64,000 nucleotides of DNA, from assembly GCA_963827725.1 (NCBI GenBank), contig CAWHBM010000001.1:310001-374000 (forward strand). The letters run 5' to 3'. The notes below the pieces were generated by a model. It did no database searches. It was given only the letters and a program-made list of their open reading frames with translations, and had not been told where the DNA came from. A program made the translations under genes and the position numbers. Positions 49,723-58,636 of this stretch are shown piece after piece. Source of the DNA: VAXT01 sp963827725 (GTDB lineage Bacteria; Actinomycetota; Thermoleophilia; Gaiellales; Gaiellaceae). Numbering within the stretch: the first letter of the stretch is position 1; every line of letters starts with the position of its first letter.

Positions 49723-50694
49723 GTGGTCCACCTGCGCGTGGTTGTCCCGCCCGGACTGGTCCGGCGTGTGCGCGACCTCCTCATTGCGTCGCCGGTGGTG
49801 GTCAACGTCATCCATCTGGAGGGCGCATCGCTCAAGCCGCGCGGAGACGTGATTCTCTGCGACGTCGCCCGAGAAGACGCGAGCGTCGTCATCGGCGAGC
49901 TCCGAGCGCTCGGGCTCGGGCAGCAGGGCAGCATCGCGATCGAAGATGTCGACACATCGATCTCGGACGTCGCTGCTCTCGCCGAGCAGGCGTCGGCGGG
50001 ATCACCCGCCGACGCAGTTGTCTGGGAACAGGTCGAGGCGCGCACGTCGGAAAGCGCCGAGCTCTCCTTCAGCTTTCTCGCGTTCATGGTCCTCGCGACC
50101 CTGATCGCTGCGGTGGGAATCATGACCGACTCGCAGATCCTCATCATCGGGGCGATGGTCGTCGGGCCGGAGTTCGGTCCCCTGGCTGGCTTCTCGGTGG
50201 CCGTCGTCCAGCGCCGCCCTGATCTCGCACGCCGCTCGCTCACCGCGCTCGCGGTCGGCTTCCCGGTCGCGATCGTGGCCTCGCTGCTGCTCACGGTCGC
50301 TCTCCGCGCGCTCGGCCCGGCGCCCGACGCGCTGAGTGAGGCCGGTCACCCTGCGACGCTCTTCATCTCCAACCCGAACACGTTCTCGATCATCGTCGCG
50401 ATCCTCGCCGGGATCGCGGGGGTCATCTCGCTGACGACGGCCAAGTCGGGTGCACTCATCGGGGTGCTCATTTCCGTGACGACGATCCCGGCGGCGGCGA
50501 ACATAGGTGTGGCTGCCGCCTACGGTGACTGGGACGAGTTCTGGGGTGCGCTCGCACAGCTCGGGATCAATCTGCTTTGTCTGATTGCTGCGGGAGTGGC
50601 GACGCTCGCCCTCCAGCGTGCGGTGTACGTGCGACGGCGGGAGCGCTACCGGCGGGTGGGGCCGAGCGACTCCAGCTCCAAGCGGCGCTCGTAG
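49723..50694 (+). CDS. DUF389 family integral membrane protein
   Basis: 323 residues from GTG. Residues 1-105 are a soluble ACT-like alpha/beta domain (VHLRVVVPPGLVRRVRDLL, VNVIHLEGASLKP). Six membrane helices follow, including the family hallmark SQILIIGAMVVGPEFGPLAGFSVAVVQRRPDL and ITTAKSGALIGVLISVTTIPAAANIG. DUF389 proteins are widespread but of unknown function. It is divergent from bolA (34-base gap). Confidence 0.9.
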   Translation: MVHLRVVVPPGLVRRVRDLLIASPVVVNVIHLEGASLKPRGDVILCDVAREDASVVIGELRALGLGQQGSIAIEDVDTSISDVAALAEQASAGSPADAVVWEQVEARTSESAELSFSFLAFMVLATLIAAVGIMTDSQILIIGAMVVGPEFGPLAGFSVAVVQRRPDLARRSLTALAVGFPVAIVASLLLTVALRALGPAPDALSEAGHPATLFISNPNTFSIIVAILAGIAGVISLTTAKSGALIGVLISVTTIPAAANIGVAAAYGDWDEFWGALAQLGINLLCLIAAGVATLALQRAVYVRRRERYRRVGPSDSSSKRRS

Positions 50695-50789
50695 CTGCTT
50701 AGAAGCTGGTACCTCCCCTCGTGGCTGCGCCGGCTGCCGGCCCTCCGCGAGGGCGGTTAGACTCGGCGTCGAGGGGGGATTACACGTTT

Positions 50790-52016
50790 ATGGTTCGACG
50801 CCGGCGACAGGTCACCGAGGAAACCACTGCGCCCCCGCCCGGGGGTCGTTACGTGGAGGAGGAGATCGTCACCCCGCCTCCCAGGCGGCCGCTCATCTGG
50901 CCGTGGCTCGTGTTGTTGCTCGCGCTCGTCGTCACCGGAATCGCCGCCGCGTACCTCCTCACGCGTGACGAGGCGAGCTCGGCGACGCAGACGACAGTGC
51001 CCGACGTGGTGGGCCTGAGCACCACGGCCGCGACGGAGAGGCTCGCCCAGCGGGGCTACTCGGCGGTCGTTCGGGGACGGGTGAGCACCAGGCGACTGGG
51101 AACCGTGTTGACCCAGACGCCGCTCGCCGGCGTGGAGCTCGATCGCGGAAGCACGGTGACCATCGTCGTCGCCCGCGGGCCCCGGACGGTGGACGTGCCG
51201 AACGTCGTCGGCCTGCCCGTCAACCAGGGACTTGCGCGCCTTCGCTCCGCGAACCTGCAGGGGCGAAGCGTCAAGATCGACTCCTCCCAGCCGAAGGATC
51301 GTGTCGTCGGCCAGACACCGGCCGGGGGCGGTCAGGCAAACAGGGGCTCAACGGTGGTGCTCAGGGTCTCGAAAGGCCAGAGCCTCGTCACGGTCCCCTC
51401 GGTGAGGGGCGTCACCGAAGCGGCGGCCACTGCGACGCTCGCCCGGCTCGGGCTCCGCCTGAGCGTGTCGCGCATCCAAGGCACGCAGCCCAAGGGGATC
51501 GTCATCTCTCAGGAGCCGGCCGCCGGCACCAAAGCGCCGAAGGGGTCGGTCGTCGGGCTGAACGTCTCGATCGGTCCCACTTCGACGACTGGGGGTGTCG
51601 CCGTGCCGCAGGTCGTGGGCCTCAGCCAGGCGGATGCCGTCGACGCCATCGAGGGGGTCGGCCTCAAGGTCGACACGTTCCCGATCGCTTCGCGCAAGCC
51701 ACGAGGAAGCGTCGTTTCGCAGCTGCCGGTTGCCGGAACGGAGGTCCCGCCCCGCTCTCAGGTGCGAATCAACATCTCGCTCGGGCCCGGCCCGCGCCCT
51801 CCGACTGCCGTTCCTGACGTCACCGGCCAGGCAGAGACCGAAGCGAGGCGCGCACTCGCCCAGGCGGGCTTCACGGTGCGAACCGTCGACCAGCCGACGA
51901 CGGATCCCGCGGAGAACGGCCTCGTCGTCAAGCAGTCGCCGGTCGGCGGCGCGCAGGCTCCGGCTGGATCGCAGATCACGATCTCGGTCGGTCGCCTCCC
52001 CCGCGCGGCGGACTAG
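50790..52016 (+). CDS. Membrane-anchored protein with five PASTA domains
   Basis: 408 residues from ATG, with GAGGGGGGAT about ten bases upstream. A cytoplasmic N-terminal stretch (Pro-rich, about 1-45) is followed by one membrane helix (LIWPWLVLLLALVVTGIAAAYLL), then five PASTA repeats beginning at TTVPDVVGL, VDVPNVVGL, VTVPSVRGV, VAVPQVVGL and TAVPDVTGQ. PASTA domains bind muropeptides or lipid II in Ser/Thr kinases and PBPs, but no kinase domain is fused here. The palindromic repeat starts in its stop codon. Confidence 0.92.
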   Translation: MVRRRRQVTEETTAPPPGGRYVEEEIVTPPPRRPLIWPWLVLLLALVVTGIAAAYLLTRDEASSATQTTVPDVVGLSTTAATERLAQRGYSAVVRGRVSTRRLGTVLTQTPLAGVELDRGSTVTIVVARGPRTVDVPNVVGLPVNQGLARLRSANLQGRSVKIDSSQPKDRVVGQTPAGGGQANRGSTVVLRVSKGQSLVTVPSVRGVTEAAATATLARLGLRLSVSRIQGTQPKGIVISQEPAAGTKAPKGSVVGLNVSIGPTSTTGGVAVPQVVGLSQADAVDAIEGVGLKVDTFPIASRKPRGSVVSQLPVAGTEVPPRSQVRINISLGPGPRPPTAVPDVTGQAETEARRALAQAGFTVRTVDQPTTDPAENGLVVKQSPVGGAQAPAGSQITISVGRLPRAAD

Positions 52017-52180
52017 GAGGGTTTGGCGGAAAACTGCTCGTCCCCGGGGTGCGATGGTCGTTCCGAGGGCGCGGACGCAGGGAGCGCCCAGGCTAGTCAG
52101 CCTGGGCGCGACTGAGGACCCGCCCTCGGGGCGAGCAGCGCGGCCCGGGGGCTCAGCACTGTTTTGCGCCGAACCCTCCC
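52015..52180. repeat. Dispersed palindromic repeat, copy 2
   Basis: Inverse-orientation relative of the element at 25897-26057, 166 bases long. Ends AGGAGGGTTTGGCGG and CGCCGAACCCTCCC mirror each other. The centre is a perfect stem GCGCCCAGGCT and AGCCTGGGCGC with an AGTC loop. As in copy 1, it begins in the stop codon of the preceding gene. The shared segment includes GATGGTCGTTCCGAGG and ACGCAGGGAGCG. Confidence 0.75.
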
Positions 52181-52202
52181 AAGCTTCCTGCAAGCTACGG
52201 GC

Positions 52203-53112
52203 GTGAACCGCAACGCCTGGATCACACTCTCGGCCGCAGTCGTCGCACTGGCGGCCGCTGGCGCCGTCGCCCTCGTGCTCGTTGGAAGAGGCGAGCCCAC
52301 GACCTCGGTCACCGACACGCCAAGCTCGCCCAGCCGGTCCTTCTCGCTGCCCTCTGACCCAGGACTCCTCCGCGCTGGCGCTCGGAGGCCACGACGGAAA
52401 TGTGCTCGTGGGGCTCGCCGCCCGGCCCGGCGGGCCGCTGGAGGTGGCGGCGCTCCGTGCGGAGACGCCGATTGCGACGAATGCGCTCAGGATTGAGGTC
52501 GACGGGCAGCCGGTCGAGGCTCGCGCGTGCGGGGCCGGCTGCTCTCGAGTCCAGACTGCCGTCCTCGACGGCTCACCGAGGCGAGTGACCGTGCGTGGAG
52601 GCTCCGCGTCCGTCTCCTTGGACCTCCCCGCCCGCCTGCCGCCGAGCGGTACAGCGGTCTTCAGCAAGGCGCAGAAGACTATGGACGCTCTCAGCTCGTT
52701 TCGGTTCACCGAGCAGTTGAGCTCTGGCAAAGGAGGGCTCAGAACAGAGTTCGACGTCCAGGCCCCGAACCGCCTTCGTTTCCGAACCGCGGGCGACTTC
52801 CGCTCCGTGATCATCGGCCGGACCCGGTGGGACTACGTCGACGGGCGCTGGGAGCGTGCATCGTTCCCGGGCCTCGAGGTGGCGCAGATGCTGATGTGGT
52901 ACCAGGCCAAGCACCCACGCGTCGTCGGCCGCCGAGCGAATGGGATCACCGAGCTGGCGGCCTTTGGGCTCCAGCCAGTGCCGGCGTGGTTCCGGCTTTC
53001 GGTCGAGCCGTCAGGGCGGGTCGTCGAGGCGGAGATGACCGCTGCCAGCCACTTCATGCTCCACCGGTACAGCGACTTCAACGGCCGGTTCGCGATCAAG
53101 CCACCGAAATGA
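52203..53112 (+). CDS. Membrane-anchored protein resembling the CopC/CopD-family C-terminal domain, frameshifted
   Basis: GTG at 52203 gives an N-terminal hydrophobic anchor (ITLSAAVVALAAAGAVALVLVG). After a Ser/Pro linker the frame shifts by one base between about 52350 and 52380, and the remaining 245 residues run in the next frame (GGHDGNVLVGLAARPGGPL onward). The last ~150 residues (FRFTEQLSSGKGGLRTEFDVQAPNRLRF, TRWDYVDGRW, MTAASHFMLHRYSDFNG) resemble the outer-domain tail of actinobacterial copper-resistance CopD-like proteins. This comparison is from memory. The end overlaps the CDF exporter (ATGA), which supports a metal-related role. Confidence 0.65.
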
Positions 53113-54020
53113 CGCATACGCATGACCACTCCCACCGAGCCGGCAGTCGGCGTGCGCTCGGTCTCGTCCTTGTCCTGACCGCCGCCTACACCGGGGTCGA
53201 GATCGTCGGCGGGATCCTGACCGGCAGCCTGGCGCTACTGGCGGACGCGGGGCACATGCTCGGGGACTCCGCGGCACTCGCGCTCGCGCTCGGTGCGGCC
53301 TGGCTGGCGTCCCGGCCGGCGACTCCTGAGCGGAGCTTCGGCTTTCGCCGGGCCGAGATCCTCGCCGCTCTCGCTAACGGCCTGGCGCTCGTCCTGATTG
53401 CGATCTGGGTGTTCGTAGAAGCGCTGCGCCGACTCGACGATCCTCCGCAGATCCTCGGCGGCTGGATGCTTCTCGTCGGGATGATCGGGCTGGCCGTGAA
53501 CATCAGCGCGGCGGCGATTCTCGCCAGGGCGGCAGCGGAGAGCCTGAACGTGAAAGCAGCCCTTCGCCACGTCTTCGCCGACATCGCCGGCTCAATAGGG
53601 GTCGCAGTCGCCGCGATCATCGTCCTCACGACGGGTTGGCGGGAGGCTGATCCGATCGCGGGGCTCGCGATCGGGCTTCTGATCCTCGCCAGCTCCTGGA
53701 CGATCCTCCGCGACTCGGTGGCGATCCTGCTCGAGGCGACACCGGCGGGGATCGATGCGGAGGAGGTCGGACGCCGGATGGCCGAGGCCGAGGGCGTAGT
53801 GGAGGTGCACGACCTCCACATCTGGACGATCACTTCGGGCTTCCCGGCCCTGTCCGCGCACGTGCTCGTCCGACGGGGCGACGATTGCCATGCGCGCAGG
53901 CGCGAGCTCCAGAAGCTTCTCGCCACGGAGTTCCAGCTCGACCACACGACGCTTCAAGTCGAGCATGCCGGCGAGCGAGAAGGCCTGCAAATCACCCAGG
54001 TACAGCGCGAAAACCACTAA
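53109..54020 (+). CDS. Cation diffusion facilitator (CDF) heavy-metal exporter
   Basis: 303 residues from an ATG overlapping the previous stop. His-rich N-terminus MTHTHDHSHRAG, then six membrane helices with the metal-site motifs ADAGHMLGDS (TM2) and HVFADIAGS (TM5), matching CzcD/ZitB zinc exporters (HD-HD site). The cytoplasmic C-terminal domain has EVHDLHIWTITSGFPALSAHV. Predicted to export zinc, possibly cobalt or cadmium, using the proton gradient. Confidence 0.94.
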   Translation: MTHTHDHSHRAGSRRALGLVLVLTAAYTGVEIVGGILTGSLALLADAGHMLGDSAALALALGAAWLASRPATPERSFGFRRAEILAALANGLALVLIAIWVFVEALRRLDDPPQILGGWMLLVGMIGLAVNISAAAILARAAAESLNVKAALRHVFADIAGSIGVAVAAIIVLTTGWREADPIAGLAIGLLILASSWTILRDSVAILLEATPAGIDAEEVGRRMAEAEGVVEVHDLHIWTITSGFPALSAHVLVRRGDDCHARRRELQKLLATEFQLDHTTLQVEHAGEREGLQITQVQRENH

Positions 54021-54106
54021 GCACAAGGCGCCGTTTCAGAACACGGGGCCTGGGTACCCCGCAGAGGACGCCCACTCTTTTTCGCCCATTCTTCGGGGAG
54101 GTTGAA

Positions 54107-55375
54107 GTGAAACGGATTCTGTTGCTGTTCGGTCTACTTGCCGCGGTTGCCGCCGGTCTCGGCGCGCCCGCGAGCGGAGGCCCGCCCAGTGAGCGCTACA
54201 TCGTCGTGCTTGCCAATGGGGCGCCGCTGGCGCCCGTGCTTGCGCAGCACGCCGCGCTCGGGGCGAAAGTCGACCACACCTACAGTCACGCACTCAAGGG
54301 ATACTCGGCGAAGCTTTCGACGGTCGCGCTGAGCGCCGTTCGCTCTGACGACCGCGTCGCTTTCGTCTCGCCCGATCGCCTCGTGCGCGCGACCGCGCAG
54401 ACGCTGCCGACCGGTACCAACCGCATCGACGGAGACACGAGCAGCACCCTCTCCGGGAACGGAAGCGGCTCGGTGAACGTCAACGTGGCGGTCCTCGACA
54501 CCGGGATCGACTCCACCCATCCGGATCTGAACGTCGTCGGCGGGCGAGCCTGTGCTGCCGGCGCCGGGACCCTGGACGGCCACGGCCACGGCTCGCATGT
54601 CTCGGGCACGATCGCGGCGAAGGACGACGCGAACGGTGTCGTCGGCATCGTTCCTGGCGCCCGCCTCTACGCGGTCAAGGTGCTGAACGACGCAGGCGTG
54701 GGTCTCACCTCGGACATCGTCTGCGGCATCGACTGGGTGACGTCGACGCGCACCGACGCAGATCCGAACAACAACATCGCTGTCGCCAACATGAGCATCG
54801 GCGGAGGCGGCACGGACGACGGCAACTGCGGGCTCTCGAATGCCGACGCTGAGCATCTCGCGATCTGCAACTCGACCGCGGCGGGGGTCACATACGTCGT
54901 CGCGGCCGGGAACGACGGCGTCGATTTTCGCTCGACCGCGCCTGCTGCGTACGACGAGGTGCTGACCGTGACGGCGGCCGCCGACTACAACGGGACGCCC
55001 GGCGGCGGCGGCGCGAGCACCTGCCGCGCCGGCACGGACGACCAGTACGCGAGCTTCAGCAACTTCGCGACACTCGCGGCCGACCAGAACCACACGATTG
55101 CGGCGCCAGGGGTCTGCATCTACTCGACGCACTACCTCGGCATGTACACGACGATGTCGGGCACGAGCATGGCCTCGCCGAACATGGCCGGCACGGCGGC
55201 GCTCTGCATCTCGACCGGTGCCTGCACCGGAACTCCGGCGCAGATCATCGCCAAGCTGCGAAGCGACGCGCTGGCCTACAACCAGGCTAATCCCGGCTAC
55301 GGCTTCAACGGCGACCCCGGTCGCCCCGTCAGCGGCCGCTACTACGGCTACCTGACGCGAGCCGGCACGTACTAA
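54107..55375 (+). CDS. Secreted subtilisin-like serine protease (S8) with I9 propeptide
   Basis: 422 residues from GTG; GGGGAGG lies six bases upstream. Signal peptide KRILLLFGLLAAVAAGLG, an inhibitor-I9-type prodomain (RYIVVLANGAPLAPVLAQH and onward to about residue 95), then the protease: catalytic Asp-131 (VAVLDTGID), His-161 (HGSHVSG), oxyanion Asn-269 (AAGND) and Ser-354 (SGTSMASP). Several Cys pairs suggest extracellular disulfides. No cell-wall anchor is visible, so it is probably released. Confidence 0.95.
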   Translation: MKRILLLFGLLAAVAAGLGAPASGGPPSERYIVVLANGAPLAPVLAQHAALGAKVDHTYSHALKGYSAKLSTVALSAVRSDDRVAFVSPDRLVRATAQTLPTGTNRIDGDTSSTLSGNGSGSVNVNVAVLDTGIDSTHPDLNVVGGRACAAGAGTLDGHGHGSHVSGTIAAKDDANGVVGIVPGARLYAVKVLNDAGVGLTSDIVCGIDWVTSTRTDADPNNNIAVANMSIGGGGTDDGNCGLSNADAEHLAICNSTAAGVTYVVAAGNDGVDFRSTAPAAYDEVLTVTAAADYNGTPGGGGASTCRAGTDDQYASFSNFATLAADQNHTIAAPGVCIYSTHYLGMYTTMSGTSMASPNMAGTAALCISTGACTGTPAQIIAKLRSDALAYNQANPGYGFNGDPGRPVSGRYYGYLTRAGTY

Positions 55376-55400
55376 CGCGACCTTGATCCCAGCTCGAGGG

Positions 55401-55415
55401 GGCCCGTCGCGGGCC
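55401..55415 (+). terminator. Hairpin after the subtilase gene
   Basis: GGCCCG (55401-55406) and CGGGCC (55410-55415) with a TCG loop, extended outward by GAGG/CTCC with a bulge. It lies between two convergent genes, 26 bases after the protease stop, and could act in both directions. No T-run. Confidence 0.4.
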
Positions 55416-55432
55416 TCCGCTATCCGGCTCGG

Positions 55433-57061
55433 CTAGTCCTCGTCGGCTCGAGCACGCCGTTGATGGCTGGCGGAGGCCAGGGCTTCGAGCCCGGCGAGGA
55501 AACCGGTCGGCACCTGCGGTGGTTCCTTGCGCCGCGCCAGCTCGGCCTGTTCTTCGGCCAGGGTGCGCTCTCGCGCTGCAAGCTCGGCGGTTGCCTGTCG
55601 CACCCGTTCGGCCTCGTCTGCCCGGCTTTGCTCGGCGGCGTCTGCCGCTTGCTCGCGGCTGACCAGCGCAACCGACCGGGCTGCGAAGTCGGCCTCCGCC
55701 TCGGCGATTGCAAGCTCGCGCGCCTCCATCGTCCGGATCGTCTCGGCCGCAGCCTGCTGCTCTTGCTCGACATCGGCCTGGAGGCGCGTCAGCGTGCGCT
55801 CGATCTCCTCGAGCGTCTTCGTCCGCTCGTCGAGCACAGCCTCGCGCTCTGCGATGCGTTCCTCGACACCCTCGACGGCAGCCGCCCGCTTCTGGATGTC
55901 GCGCTCGCGCGCGGATAGGGCAGTCGAGAGATACGCGGGATCGGGAGCCGAAGAAGACGCTCGGAGGCCGAGGCCCCGCTTGCGCCGAAGCTTGCGCTCG
56001 CGCTGCTCGACGTCGGACTGCGTCGAGTCGAGTGAGGCCTCGCGCTCCTTCACCCGGCTTTCCCGCTTCTCGAGCAGGCGCTCCTGCTGTTTGGCCTCCT
56101 CGGTTGCGACTGTCAGGGCGCGCTCCCGCCCGTCGAGCTCTCGGGCGAGCTCTGCGAGCTCCCCTGAACGGCTCTCGGTGGCGCGCAAAGTCTCCTCGAA
56201 GGAAGCGCTGCGAGCCTCGAGGGCTTCCTCGCGGCTCGAGAGGGCCTGTGCCCGCTCTTCGAGCTGCTCGTCCTCACCGGTGCGACGCTCCTCAGCGTCG
56301 GAGACCTCCTTCAGGCGGCCGTCGAGGTCGGTCAGCAGGCCTTCGCGGCTTTCGAGATTGCCGAAGCGCGCTTCGAGCTCCGCGGCTTTGGCGGCAACGG
56401 CCTCACCCTCCGTCGAGATCTCCGTGCGGAGCCGGAGGAGCTCGGACTCTCGCTTGTGCAGGGCAGCGGAGCTTTCGTCGAGCTGACTGCGGAGCGCGGT
56501 TGCGTCAGCCTCCGCCTTCGCAAGCTTCTCCGAGCGGCGCTCGAGCTCGACCGCCCGCTCGTCGAGGCTTCGCATGAGCGCGTCGGCTCGAGCGTCTCGC
56601 TCCTCGACGTCTGCCACTCGCGTAGCGAGCTCCGTCCCTCGGGTGTCTAGCTCGTTCCAGGTGGTATCGAGCTCCTTTTGGCGCTCTTCGGCCTCGCGCG
56701 CGAGCCCGTCGAGCTCGGCTTGCCGCGAGCCCAGCTCCTGCTTGCGTTGTGCCACCGCCTGCTCGGCAGCCGCGAGCTTGGCGGCGCGCTTCTCGAGCTT
56801 CGGTCCGTCGTCGGCGTGCTGAGCGACCTTCGCCTTGATCGGCGTGAACCAGTGACGCTCGGTGCGCAGCAGGCGGATCCGGCGGGCGAGACGTCGTTCT
56901 CGGAGCTCGAGCTTCCGTCCCTCGCGGTCGAGCTCGCGCTCCCGCACTTCGATCGCCTGCGCTCGTTCGCGCAGCACGAGCTTCAGCGCCTCGAGCTCCT
57001 GGTCGGGCTCGACGGGGCGCTGCCGCTCTTCCTGCTTCCGCTCGAGCACCCGCTTAGCCAC
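55433..57061 (-). CDS. Long coiled-coil protein
   Basis: 542 residues, almost entirely heptad-patterned and Glu/Arg/Ala-rich (for example ERELDREGRKLELRERRLARR, ARADALMRSLDERAVELERR, VEGVEERIAEREAVLDERTKTLEEIERTL). There is no signal peptide or membrane segment. A short break near residues 355-370 (GLGLRASSSAPDPAYLS) splits it into two rods. Likely a cytoplasmic structural or scaffold protein, comparable in style to SMC arms or polar-growth proteins, but no specific family can be named. ATG start. Confidence 0.8.
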   Translation of the reverse strand: MAKRVLERKQEERQRPVEPDQELEALKLVLRERAQAIEVRERELDREGRKLELRERRLARRIRLLRTERHWFTPIKAKVAQHADDGPKLEKRAAKLAAAEQAVAQRKQELGSRQAELDGLAREAEERQKELDTTWNELDTRGTELATRVADVEERDARADALMRSLDERAVELERRSEKLAKAEADATALRSQLDESSAALHKRESELLRLRTEISTEGEAVAAKAAELEARFGNLESREGLLTDLDGRLKEVSDAEERRTGEDEQLEERAQALSSREEALEARSASFEETLRATESRSGELAELARELDGRERALTVATEEAKQQERLLEKRESRVKEREASLDSTQSDVEQRERKLRRKRGLGLRASSSAPDPAYLSTALSARERDIQKRAAAVEGVEERIAEREAVLDERTKTLEEIERTLTRLQADVEQEQQAAAETIRTMEARELAIAEAEADFAARSVALVSREQAADAAEQSRADEAERVRQATAELAARERTLAEEQAELARRKEPPQVPTGFLAGLEALASASHQRRARADED

Positions 57062-57122
57062 CGAGGGCCCGACCCTACACGGTCTAGGTGAATTCGAGAA
57101 CGAGGATTAAGATCGAGCGATC

Positions 57123-58601
57123 GTGGGGGAGCGACGGTTGGGTAGAGCAGGCAGCGCGGTCGTTTCGGTTGCCGCGGCCCTCGGCCTGCTGCTCGTCGGC
57201 GTCGGCTCCGCCGGCACCGTCCTCGCTCACCCGATCAGCAACGACCCCTACACGAACCCGGACAGTCAGCACGCGACCCAGGTCGAGCCCGACTCGTTCG
57301 CCCACGGCGACACGATCGTCGCGGCATTCCAGACGGGCCGGTTCTTCAGCGGCGGCGCCAGCAACCTCGGCTGGGCGACCTCGACCGACGCCGGGAGGCA
57401 CTGGACGACCGGCATGCTGCCGGGCACGACGAACCACGCGGGCGGTCCCTGGGCGCGAATCAGCGACCCGGCCGTCGCCTACGACGCGCAGCACGACGTC
57501 TGGATGATCTCGGGCCTTGCTTTCGGCTCCGCCTTCTCGCCCTTCGGAAGCCCGCGCGCCATCCTCACGAGCCGCTCGACAGACGGCGGCCTCACCTGGC
57601 AGAACCCGATCACCGTGTCGCTCAGCCCGAGCACGTACGACAAGAACTGGATCGTCTGTGACAACTGGCCGTCCAGCCCGCACTACGGCAACTGCTACAC
57701 GGAATGGGACGACAACGGGCAGGGCAACCTCCTGCTGATGAGCACCTCGACCGACGGCGGCCTCACGTGGGGACCGGAGCTCAGCCCGGCGGGGAGCCCG
57801 TCCGGCCTCGGCGGCCAGCCCGTCGTCCAGCCGGACGGAACGGTCGTCGTTCCCTATACCGCGAACTACGGCTCGATCCGCGCGTTCCGCTCGACGAACG
57901 GTGGCGCGTCGTGGACGAGTGCGGTGCTCGTTGCGAGCCAATCCCAGCACAACGTTGCCGGGGGCCTCCGCGATCCTCCGCTCCCGTCGGCGGAGGTCGA
58001 CGGATCGGGGAGGGTGTACGTCGTCTGGCACGACTGCCGCTTCCGGTCCGGCTGTCCCGCAAACGACATCGTCATGAGCACGTCGACAGATGGAGTCACC
58101 TGGACGAACCCCCCCACGCGAATTCCCATCGATCCCACGTCGAGCGGCGTCGACCACTTCATTCCGGGCATCGGCGCGGACACGGCCACGTTCGGCAACG
58201 ATGCCCATCTCGCACTGACGTACTACTACTACCCGGTGAGCAGCTGCACTCTGGGCACGTGCCAGCTCACCGCCGGTTTCGTCTCGTCGCTCGACGGAGG
58301 TGCGACCTGGACGCCGCCAACGCCCCTCACCGCCCCGATGAACTTGACGTGGATAGCGGAGACGAGCCAGGGCCGCATGGTCGGTGACTACGTCTCGACG
58401 TCGTTTACCGGTGACGGGAAGGCGCATGCGATCTTCGCGATCGCCAAGGCGCCGACGGGCAGCGTGTTCTCGGAGCGCGCCGCGGCCGCCAGCTTCGACA
58501 TCACAGCCCCGCAGGTCGGCCCGAGAGTGCGTGCGGGCACCGAGCCCGTCTATCGAGCCCCGAGCCAGCCGGACGCCCGGAAGAGGCCCACCGCGAACTA
58601 G
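57123..58601 (+). CDS. Secreted BNR/sialidase-like beta-propeller protein (1 of tandem pair)
   Basis: 492 residues from GTG with a signal peptide ending near VGSAGTVLAHP. The mature protein is a propeller with Asp-box-like SADAG/STDGG motifs (SRSTDGGLTW, STSTDGGLTW, STNGGASW, SSLDGGATW) and a C-terminal cap. The next gene encodes a close paralogue, and the third relative is the propeller half of the 45.8 kb protein. The conserved VVWHDCRFRSGCPANDIVMS is a family fingerprint. No catalytic site can be assigned; may bind glycans or act on them. Confidence 0.82.
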   Translation: MGERRLGRAGSAVVSVAAALGLLLVGVGSAGTVLAHPISNDPYTNPDSQHATQVEPDSFAHGDTIVAAFQTGRFFSGGASNLGWATSTDAGRHWTTGMLPGTTNHAGGPWARISDPAVAYDAQHDVWMISGLAFGSAFSPFGSPRAILTSRSTDGGLTWQNPITVSLSPSTYDKNWIVCDNWPSSPHYGNCYTEWDDNGQGNLLLMSTSTDGGLTWGPELSPAGSPSGLGGQPVVQPDGTVVVPYTANYGSIRAFRSTNGGASWTSAVLVASQSQHNVAGGLRDPPLPSAEVDGSGRVYVVWHDCRFRSGCPANDIVMSTSTDGVTWTNPPTRIPIDPTSSGVDHFIPGIGADTATFGNDAHLALTYYYYPVSSCTLGTCQLTAGFVSSLDGGATWTPPTPLTAPMNLTWIAETSQGRMVGDYVSTSFTGDGKAHAIFAIAKAPTGSVFSERAAAASFDITAPQVGPRVRAGTEPVYRAPSQPDARKRPTAN

Positions 58602-58636
58602 GACAAACCCGCGCGAAGGGCTAACATCGGGCGACC

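Noticed and set aside
49455..50294. 279-codon minus-strand frame containing BolA at its end
   Set aside because: Only the last 77 codons show BolA homology; the rest is antisense to the DUF389 gene.
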